Shown piece after piece: positions 1-5,145 of a stretch of 5,145 bases of DNA; positions within the stretch are counted from its first letter, which is position 1; each line of letters starts with the position of its first letter. The stretch covers positions 1-5,145 of the forward strand of contig CAYQZH010000294.1 in assembly GCA_964421865.1 (NCBI GenBank), given 5' to 3'. A model generated the notes under the pieces. That model ran no database searches. It had not been told where the DNA came from and saw only the letters and a list, made by a program, of their open reading frames with translations. The position numbers and the translations under genes were made by a program. The stretch comes from SBAX01 sp964421865. Its GTDB lineage: Bacteria > Planctomycetota > Phycisphaerae > UBA1845.

Positions 1-1
1 G

Positions 2-229
2 ACGTTCCGGCGGAAGGGTTGGCCGATCGGATCGGGGGTCACGGAATCGGCCGTCCAACAGTTCAACCAACGCGTGAAGGGCACCGCGCCGTTCTGGCGT
101 GTGCCGGGGGTCGAGTCGATCTTGTCGCTCCGCGCCCTATGGCTATCGCAGGAGGGGCGCTGGGAACGGTTCCTTCGAGGCTCAGGACAGGATTGGAACA
201 CCCGACCGGCCTATTCCAAGGCCGCCTAA
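2..229 (+). CDS. Transposase C-terminal end (ISKra4/ISLre2-like), cut by window edge
   Basis: Reading frame 2 is open from the window edge to a TAA at 227-229 and gives 75 residues. It holds the pattern KGWPIGSGVTES near its start, then an Arg-Val-Lys-Gly stretch, then a Leu-rich LSLRALWLS segment and a Gly-Arg-Trp. This layout is what I know from the C terminus of ISKra4- and ISLre2-type DDE transposases, where the Glu in the GSGVTES motif is probably the last acidic catalytic residue. The protein would bind and move its own insertion sequence. The N-terminal part and the other catalytic residues lie outside the window, so I cannot tell whether the gene is intact. A longer open frame over the same bases (from 19, in the mutS frame) has no recognisable protein in it and is rejected in favour of this one. 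The family call is from memory of motifs, not a search. Confidence 0.72.
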   Translation, partial: TFRRKGWPIGSGVTESAVQQFNQRVKGTAPFWRVPGVESILSLRALWLSQEGRWERFLRGSGQDWNTRPAYSKAA

Positions 230-360
230 TCTGTCACGGACCCGGCCGAGAACGGTTGGGGCTCCCACGTCGTCCGCCGTCAATCCGCGGCCTCCATCGC
301 CCGCGCCGACGTGGGCGTGATCTTCTCGCCATTCGCCCGTCCTCAGCTACACTACGCCCC
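230..360. other. Non-coding gap between transposase and mutS
   Basis: This stretch lies between the transposase stop and the mutS start. No convincing protein is seen on either strand. It probably holds the right end of the upstream insertion sequence plus the mutS promoter. It contains a 9-bp perfect inverted repeat, cccacgtcg at 264-272 and cgacgtggg at 307-315, separated by 34 bases. I could not recognise an insertion-sequence terminus or a target duplication. Confidence 0.5.
348..353 (+). promoter_or_regulatory. Possible -10 box just upstream of mutS
   Basis: TACACT fits the TANNNT core of a bacterial -10 element and ends seven bases before the mutS ATG. No clear -35 box lies at the right distance: TTCTCG at 323-328 is a poor match with a 19-base spacer. 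No Shine-Dalgarno sequence precedes the ATG. If the box is used, transcription would start at or very near the ATG and give a leaderless message. Six bases with no -35 support is weak evidence. Confidence 0.3.
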
Positions 361-3051
361 ATGCCGAACGTCTCCAACCAGGCCGTGACCACCACGCCGG
401 CGACCTTGTCCGACGCCCTCACCCCGGCCATGCGCCAGTATACCGAGCAGAAGCGACGGGTCGGCGACGCGATCCTCCTTTTTCGCATGGGCGACTTCTA
501 CGAAACCTTTTACGACGACGCCGTGCTCTGTTCCAAGGTTCTCGGCATCGCCCTGACCAGCCGGTCCAGGGGCGAGAACGCGATTCCCCTGGCCGGCATT
601 CCCTACCATGCCCTCGACAGCTACCTCGGTAAACTGGTCGCCGCCGGATTCAAGGTCGCAATTTCCGAACAACTCGAAGACCCCAAGCAGGCCAAGGGCG
701 TGGTCCGGCGCGACGTCGTGCGCATCGTCACCGCCGGCACCCTGACCGACGAAACGCTGCTGAACGATCGTGATGACAACGTCCTGGCATCTATTTGTAT
801 CCGCGGCACTGAGGCCGGACTGGCGTTCGTCGAACTGGCCGGCGGACGATTCGAGGTGGTGGACGTCTCGCGCGAGGAACTGCTCGATCAACTGGTGCGG
901 ATGCGGCCCGCGGAGGTCCTGATCGACGATGAACGCGGCGGCGCCGCCCAGTCGATCGCGGAGCAGTTGCGCCAGCTTTGCGGAACCGCGACCACGCGCC
1001 GCGCGTTGCACGAGTTTTCCGCGTTTCAAGCGGAGAAGTCGTTGTTGGAGCACTTTCAGGTAGCCACCCTCGCCGGTTTTGGGTTCGACGGCATCACGGC
1101 CTCGCTCTGCGCCGCGAGCGTTGTATTGCAGTATTTACGCGAAACCCAGAAGACGGCCCTTTCGCACATCGCATCCCTCCTTCGCCGGGCCACGACCGAC
1201 CATGTGCAGATCGACCACAATAGTTGGCGGTCTCTGGAGATTGAGCGGACCCTTCGCGGCGCCGCGCATGAAGGAAGCCTGCTGCACGCCGTCGATCGCA
1301 CCGTCCACCCCATCGGCGGTCGCAAGCTACGCCACTGGCTTCGCACGCCGCTCACCAATCCTGAAGAAATCCTCTGTCGCCAGGACGCGGTCGCCGGGTT
1401 CGTCGCCGATGCACTCGCCCGCAACCGGATCCGCCAACGACTCAAGGGAATGGCCGACATCGAACGCATTGCGGCGCGGGTCGCTCTCGCGCGGGCGTCG
1501 CCGCGCGATCTGAACTCGCTGGGCCGCACGCTTTCGGTGCTCCCCACCGTTGTCGAGGAGCTACCCGAGACGGGCGGTTTGTTTCTCCAGACCGTCTCTA
1601 CCGACCTTTCGGGGCTGACGGAGCTGGCCGAACTGCTGCGCCGAGCGATTCGGGACGCCGATCGCGACCGAGGAGGGAGCGATCGGACCACGGGGCTTCG
1701 CGAGGGGGGGTTCATCGCCGAAGGATACGACGCGGAGCTGGACCGGTTTCGAGCGATCGGCGCGGACGGTCAGCAATGGCTCGCGGACTACCAACGACGC
1801 CAGATCGAGCGGACCGGAATCCAATCCCTCCGGGCGGGTTTCAACCGCGTCTTCGGTTACTACTTGGAAATCCCGAATAGCGCCCGTGGCCAAGCGCCGC
1901 CCGATTACATTCGCAAGCAAACGGTCAAGAACGCCGAGCGATACATCACCGAGGAACTGAAAAACTACGAGACGGAAGTGCTCACCGCCCAGGAACGGGC
2001 CAATGAGTTGGAGTACACCCTCTTCGAGCGCGTGCGTCAGCAAGTCGGCGAATGGATGCAGCCGCTGATGCGCGTGGCGGACGCCCTCGGCCGGCTCGAC
2101 TGCGTGGCCGGGCTGGCGGCACTGGCCGTGGAGCGACGGTACGTTCGCCCGCGGATCGTCGAGGACGGACGGTTGGAGCTTCACGACGCCCGGCATCCGG
2201 TCCTCGATCGAACCCTCGGCGACGCCTTCGTTCCCAATGACGCGTTGATGATCGGTCCCGACGCCCGCGTCTTCGTCATCACCGGTCCCAACATGGCCGG
2301 GAAGAGCACGTACATTCGACAGGTCGCGCTGCTCGCGCTACTCGCCCAGGTCGGCTCGTTCGTCCCGGCGGAAAGCATGAGCTTCTCCCTTGTCGATCGC
2401 ATCTTCGCCCGCGTCGGCTCCTCCGACGAGATCATGCGCGGGCAATCGACCTTCATGGTGGAGATGACCGAGGCCGCGAACATCCTGCATAATGCCACGC
2501 ACGCGTCACTCGTCGTCTTGGATGAACTCGGACGCGGGACGAGCACCTTCGACGGCCTGTCGCTGGCCTGGGCCATTACGGAACACCTCGCCAACGTCGT
2601 CCAGTGCCGGACCCTCGTCGCCACGCACTATCACGAACTGACCGAACTGGCCGAACTGCTCCGCAACGTCCGCAACTACAACGTCGCCGTCCGCGAATAC
2701 CCCGCAACCGAGGGGCGGGAGGCCGGGATCATCTTCCTGCACAAGATCATCGAGGGCGGCGCCAGCCAGAGTTACGGCATTCACGTCGCCCGCCTCGCGG
2801 GGATTCCCCCCGCCGTCATCCAGCGCAGCCGCGAAGTCCTCGACGAACTGCAACGCGGATTCGCCAAGGAATCCCACTCCCCGCAGCTGGCTTGTAAGAA
2901 GACCCGCAGTGACACACAGTTGACACTCTTCCGCGAGCCGGCGGAGGAGCTTCTCGACCTCTTTCGGTCGCTCGACCTCGACCGCCTGACCCCCTTGGAG
3001 GCCCTGCAACGTCTCCAAGAATGGAGGGCACGGTTCGGCGGGGCAAGGTGA
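361..3051 (+). CDS. mutS: DNA mismatch repair protein MutS
   Basis: MutS recognises base mismatches and small loops after replication and, with ATP, recruits the downstream repair machinery in the cytoplasm. The 896-residue product is slightly longer than E. coli MutS (853). The mismatch-binding domain holds GDFYETF with the Phe46-X-Glu48 wedge motif. Connector, lever and clamp domains follow to about residue 580. The ATPase domain has Walker A GPNMAGKST (642-650), Walker B with Asp721-Glu722 followed by LGRGTSTFDG, and the switch His756 in ATHYHEL. Near the end, QLTLF (853-857) matches the consensus beta-clamp-binding motif, and the last 35 residues resemble the C-terminal oligomerisation helices. 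The ATG at 361 is chosen because MutS homology starts about 20 residues later; the open frame runs back to 19, but that part overlaps a transposase in another frame. ATG 430 is a less likely alternative. No Shine-Dalgarno is visible. No mutL lies nearby. The gene looks intact. Confidence 0.97.
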   Translation: MPNVSNQAVTTTPATLSDALTPAMRQYTEQKRRVGDAILLFRMGDFYETFYDDAVLCSKVLGIALTSRSRGENAIPLAGIPYHALDSYLGKLVAAGFKVAISEQLEDPKQAKGVVRRDVVRIVTAGTLTDETLLNDRDDNVLASICIRGTEAGLAFVELAGGRFEVVDVSREELLDQLVRMRPAEVLIDDERGGAAQSIAEQLRQLCGTATTRRALHEFSAFQAEKSLLEHFQVATLAGFGFDGITASLCAASVVLQYLRETQKTALSHIASLLRRATTDHVQIDHNSWRSLEIERTLRGAAHEGSLLHAVDRTVHPIGGRKLRHWLRTPLTNPEEILCRQDAVAGFVADALARNRIRQRLKGMADIERIAARVALARASPRDLNSLGRTLSVLPTVVEELPETGGLFLQTVSTDLSGLTELAELLRRAIRDADRDRGGSDRTTGLREGGFIAEGYDAELDRFRAIGADGQQWLADYQRRQIERTGIQSLRAGFNRVFGYYLEIPNSARGQAPPDYIRKQTVKNAERYITEELKNYETEVLTAQERANELEYTLFERVRQQVGEWMQPLMRVADALGRLDCVAGLAALAVERRYVRPRIVEDGRLELHDARHPVLDRTLGDAFVPNDALMIGPDARVFVITGPNMAGKSTYIRQVALLALLAQVGSFVPAESMSFSLVDRIFARVGSSDEIMRGQSTFMVEMTEAANILHNATHASLVVLDELGRGTSTFDGLSLAWAITEHLANVVQCRTLVATHYHELTELAELLRNVRNYNVAVREYPATEGREAGIIFLHKIIEGGASQSYGIHVARLAGIPPAVIQRSREVLDELQRGFAKESHSPQLACKKTRSDTQLTLFREPAEELLDLFRSLDLDRLTPLEALQRLQEWRARFGGAR

Positions 3052-3160
3052 GAGCGATCGACGGGAAAGTCAAAACGTCGAAATCGGATCTCGGACCGGG
3101 GCGATCGGGGGTTTAGCGCGGGGGTGCGTCAGCCGCGTGGGAAGGCGGCAAAAACCAGAA

Positions 3161-3189
3161 TGTCCACGCTGACCCGGGTTTGTTACCAT
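3161..3189 (+). promoter_or_regulatory. Weak candidate promoter for the protease gene
   Basis: TACCAT at 3184-3189 fits a TANNNT -10 core. TGTCCA at 3161-3166 sits 17 bases upstream but matches the -35 consensus at only three positions. Transcription from here would start around 3196, just ahead of the ribosome binding site. The pair could easily be chance. Confidence 0.25.
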
Positions 3190-3201
3190 AGCCGTGACTT
3201 T

Positions 3202-3206
3202 GGAGG
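3202..3206 (+). promoter_or_regulatory. Ribosome binding site deciding the protease start
   Basis: GGAGG lies eight bases before the GTG at 3215, an ideal spacing. It favours GTG 3215 over the upstream in-frame GTG at 3194, which lies before this site, and over the ATG at 3230, which is 23 bases away. Confidence 0.65.
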
Positions 3207-3214
3207 GCCCAACC

Positions 3215-3665
3215 GTGCTGAATACGGTCATGGCTAAGTCCATGGCACGGACGGTGGCCATGCTGTTGCTCATTTGCGGGCTGACGACCCGATGTGCGTT
3301 TGCTCAGACGAGCCCCGATGCGCTCTTCGCGGCTGCATCGCCCGCCGTCGTAAAGCTCACCGTCGAAGACGAAGACTATCGACAAATCGGGACCGCTTCC
3401 GGTTTCGTCATCGCGTTCGAGGAAACGGTCGGGGCCGGCGGGCGTCAGTTCAAGTCTACGGTCATTACAAACTACCACGTTATTCATCCCGCCGTCAGTA
3501 TCGCAGTGTTGTCTCCGACCCTGGAACCAGGCTCAGCATTCCAGGTTACGGTGGTCGTCGAAGACCCCTCCGCTGATGTTGCGGTCCTTACAGTGCGGTC
3601 GTCTAGAAGCCCCAATCAGGTGTTGAAGTTCTGCGAAGGGGCAGAACCGCTGATCGGCACTAAGC
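3215..3665 (+). pseudogene. Exported trypsin-like (HtrA-type) serine protease, 3' half lost
   Basis: The intact protein would have been a secreted or periplasmic chymotrypsin-fold serine protease. A signal peptide is visible: basic residues (Lys8, Arg12), a hydrophobic run around residues 13-25, and a likely cleavage after Ala30 in AFA-Q. The mature part shows GTASGFVI (59-66), the catalytic His88 in TNYHVI and the catalytic Asp121 in ADVAVL, in the order and spacing of HtrA/trypsin-2 domains. Family-like sequence stops near Lys150 in LIGTK, just where a segment leading to the catalytic Ser should begin. Beyond that the frame runs on to a stop at 3821-3823 but passes antiparallel to no known domain: it is the wrong frame of the istA remnant. 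The 202-residue chimera lacks the nucleophile Ser and should not be a protease. The natural substrate is unknown, and the end coordinate is approximate. Confidence 0.8.
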
Positions 3666-4208
3666 GTAGCACTCCCCCATCGCAACGCTTACTCCGTAGC
3701 GACGGATTACGCCCATCACGACGTGACCGTCCTCGGGGACATCGAACAGGTGCGGATTCTCTTGACCGACCCGGTGATCGCCAGGCATGCACGGCCTGGG
3801 GGCAAACACCCCGTGACCTTTGATCCCGTGCCTTCCCTGGCCCTGCTGGAACGTAAGCCGGGGGCGTTCGACGTGGCCCGGCCCCTGGAGCAGCGGCCAC
3901 TACCGGATGGCTTCGCCGTTCTGCGCCGCAGGCTGGAGAACGAAGGGGAGGGTGAAGGTACCCGCCGGTTCATCAAAGTCCTTGGGCTGCTCGAATCGGC
4001 GACGCTTGCTCAACTGACCGACGCCGTCGAACACGCCTGGTCTATCGGAGTCGACGATGACGATGCCGTTCGCCTGATCCTCGAACCCCGCGGCGAGCAG
4101 CCGGTGGCCCTGTTGCGACTGGAGGACCGCCCGCACCTTGCCCTCGTGCAGGTCCAACCGCCGAACCTCTCCGGTTATCCATGCCTGCGGGCGGGAGGTG
4201 GGGCATGA
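3654..4208 (+). pseudogene. istA: IS21-family transposase IstA, C-terminal third only
   Basis: IstA is the DDE transposase of IS21 elements and works with the ATPase IstB. Here only the C-terminal part remains: frame 3 is open from 3654, after an in-frame TGA at 3651-3653, to the TGA at 4206-4208, about 184 codons against roughly 500 in full-length proteins. The recognisable stretch starts near RNAYSVATDYAHHDVTVLG and continues with LALLERKPGAFDVARPL, FAVLRRRLE, a Gly-Thr-Arg-Arg-Phe-Ile-Lys-Val-Leu segment and DAVRLIL, all typical of the IstA C terminus. The helix-turn-helix and the whole DDE core are missing, and no plausible start codon or ribosome binding site drives the fragment. It directly abuts the broken protease gene, so the join lies around 3655-3675. 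The last bases overlap the istB start in an ATGA. Confidence 0.85.
4194..4198 (+). promoter_or_regulatory. Ribosome binding site of istB inside the istA end
   Basis: GGAGG sits six bases before the ATG at 4205. It supports ATG 4205 rather than the in-frame ATG at 4181 as the istB start and fits coupled translation from istA. Confidence 0.65.
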
Positions 4209-5009
4209 ACAAGACCGAGACCCCCAGCACGGTTCTGCTCAAGCATCATCTCCAAGCCCTGAAGAGGCCGACCCTGCACGCCGAGTGCGAGAAGGTCGCC
4301 GCACGCTGCGCCAAGGACAACGTCGACCACCTCGGCTTCCGGCTCCAGCTCTGCGAGATGGAACTCCTCGACCGGGAACGTCGGGCCGCGGAGCGGCGAC
4401 TCCCATCCGCCCGCTTCCCCACCCACCAGACGCTGGAATCGTTCGACTTCGCCGCCCAACCTTCGGTTAACAGGACGCTCCTCACCGAGCTCATGCCCTG
4501 CGCCTCCATCGACAACCGGGAAAACATCCTGTGGGTCGGAAACAGCGGAACCGGGAAGACGCACCTGGCCACGGCGCTGGCCATCGCCGCCTGCGGCCGG
4601 GGAAAGAAAGTCCGCTTCTGGCGGGTGACCGAACGGATCACCCAGCTCATGGAAGCCCGCGAGGAACGAACCCGGACACGCCGGAAAGGTCAACCGACTA
4701 AGCTCGAGCGCTTGATTCTCGATGAACTCGGATAGGTCCCGGCCCGTAAGCTCGGCGCCGAGCTCCTCTTCGACGTGATCAGCACCGCCTCTGAACGTAC
4801 CCGCCTCATCATGACCACACAACCTGCCCTTCGAGCAGGGGGTCGAAGTCTTGGGCAGCGAGCGACTGACCGGCGCCGCACTCGATCGCCTCACGCATCG
4901 CTGCCCCATCATGGAGTGCAACGGGGAGAGCTACCGACTCCAAGACGCCAAACCGCGGCGACGACGACCGCCGCCGGACGAATCAGCGGGAAAAGCGGTG
5001 AAGGCATGA
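4205..5009 (+). pseudogene. istB: IS21-family helper ATPase IstB, broken by a stop and a frameshift
   Basis: IstB is the AAA+ ATPase that helps IstA choose and engage target DNA. The start ATG 4205 overlaps the istA stop in ATGA and has a GGAGG six bases upstream. The first 176 residues read cleanly: Walker A GNSGTGKT (112-119), the VRFWRVTERI helix and Walker B LILDELG (170-176). Where family members usually continue with Tyr-Val-Pro there is a TAG (4733-4735). The same frame then goes on as VPARKLGAELLFDVIS up to the Thr-Thr at 4814-4819, where one extra base shifts the sequence to frame 3. From 4821 the familiar NLPFEQ, SERLTGAALDRLTHRC and GESYRLQDAK follow to a TGA at 5007-5009. With both lesions corrected the product would be about 267 residues, close to normal. 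Translation as it stands gives a protein lacking the second half of the AAA+ domain, probably inactive. Sequencing or assembly error at either lesion is possible. Confidence 0.88.
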
Positions 5010-5092
5010 TCCGACGAGGAGCCCATGCTGGTCGGCATGTACAAGACGACGTGCACGCCGGTTTACCAAAAGAACGGAGAGCCGCGGAATGC

Positions 5093-5113
5093 TCGGGGGA
5101 CTCTGGCCCCCGA
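5093..5113. repeat. Hairpin downstream of istB
   Basis: A perfect 7-bp inverted repeat, tcggggg at 5093-5099 and cccccga at 5107-5113, encloses a 7-base loop. No T-run follows, so it is a poor intrinsic terminator. It lies where the right subterminal region of the IS21 element is expected. Confidence 0.45.
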
Positions 5114-5118
5114 ACCCC

Positions 5119-5144
5119 CTGGGATTTAGCGCTGGGATGTCCCA
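5119..5144. repeat. Short repeats near the possible right end of the IS21 element
   Basis: ctgggat occurs twice, at 5119-5125 and 5132-5138, and the second copy is part of a small palindrome (tggga at 5133-5137, tccca at 5140-5144). Multiple short repeats near the ends are known in IS21-family elements, where they may be transposase binding sites. The matching left end is missing and the window stops here, so the terminus cannot be fixed. Confidence 0.35.
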
Positions 5145-5145
5145 A

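Larger units (their letters stand above)
3052..3214. other. Intergenic region between mutS and the protease remnant
   Basis: No protein is supported here. A weak stem is possible just after mutS (tcgacg at 3058-3063 with cgtcga at 3076-3081), but there is no T-run after it, so I do not call a terminator. The right end carries a promoter-like box and the ribosome binding site of the protease gene. Confidence 0.55.
3660..5145 (+). mobile_element. Decayed IS21-family insertion sequence, left part deleted
   Basis: The istA remnant and the broken istB are in the order, spacing and ATGA overlap typical of IS21 elements. The left terminus and about two thirds of istA are absent. The left limit is the junction with the protease gene and is approximate. 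The right limit is unknown: it may lie in the repeat-rich last 60 bases or just past the window. The element cannot move by itself, because the catalytic core of IstA is missing. Confidence 0.78.

Noticed and set aside
19..360. N-terminal extension of the mutS open frame
   Set aside because: It overlaps a recognisable transposase end in another frame, has low-complexity Arg/Pro/Gly-rich content typical of a shadow frame, and shows no MutS features.
352..3018. Several long open frames on the minus strand opposite mutS (for example 352-1053, 1056-1715, 1561-2196, 2506-3018)
   Set aside because: They lie antisense to a well-supported mutS, carry no recognisable motif, and are expected by chance in GC-rich coding DNA with few stop codons.
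3058..3081. Possible terminator after mutS
   Set aside because: The stem is only 6 bp with a 12-base loop and no T-run follows.
4733..4820. Programmed recoding in istB
   Set aside because: There is no slippery run at the frameshift site, and a separate stop codon lies upstream of it, so simple decay or error explains the data better.
4175..4921. 248-residue open frame on the minus strand
   Set aside because: It lies antisense to istB, has no motif I recognise, and its Glu/Gly-rich content mirrors the istB codons.
3112..5132. Shared 8-mer tttagcgc at 3112-3119 and 5125-5132, as possible paired ends of a larger element
   Set aside because: The match is in direct orientation, short, and not extended on either side beyond a loose similarity. 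An 8-mer repeat is unremarkable in 5 kb.
4909..5145. 78-residue minus-strand open frame at the window end
   Set aside because: It overlaps the end of istB and the IS terminal region, has no recognisable domain, and lacks a convincing start.
1..5145. CRISPR array, tRNA or rRNA genes, defence system
   Set aside because: No regularly spaced repeats, no tRNA-like cloverleaf or rRNA sequence, and no defence-type proteins were seen.

Overview
This GC-rich window carries one intact housekeeping gene, mutS (DNA mismatch repair), flanked on both sides by mobile-element remnants and broken genes. The even GC bias, the MutS sequence style and the mix of transposase families suggest a high-GC bacterium. 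Planctomycetota is my best guess, from general resemblance only and with low to moderate confidence.

Layout, all on the + strand. (1) Bases 2-229 hold the C-terminal end of a transposase of the ISKra4/ISLre2-like type, cut by the window edge. It is read in a different frame from the long open frame that also covers this stretch. (2) Bases 230-360 form a short non-coding gap with a weak promoter-like box just before mutS. (3) Bases 361-3051 encode a complete 896-residue MutS with the mismatch-reading Phe-X-Glu motif, a full ATPase site and a consensus sliding-clamp-binding motif near the C terminus. (4) Bases 3052-3214 form a gap that ends in a good ribosome binding site. (5) Bases 3215 to about 3665 hold the front half of an exported trypsin-like (HtrA-type) serine protease. 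Its catalytic His and Asp are present, but the Ser half is gone. (6) From about 3660 to the window end lies a decayed IS21-family element: the C-terminal third of istA, then istB overlapping it by the classic ATGA junction. istB is broken by an in-frame TAG just after Walker B and by a one-base frameshift about 85 bases later. Short repeats at the very end of the window may mark the right terminus of the element.

The genes do not form a functional operon. mutS appears to be a stand-alone gene in a region repeatedly hit by insertion sequences. The protease/istA junction lacks the 3' half of the protease and the 5' two thirds of the element, so it records a deletion as well as an insertion. I see no sign of an undescribed system. 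The useful points are the correct mutS start, the hidden transposase end, the protease/IS21 junction and the double lesion in istB.
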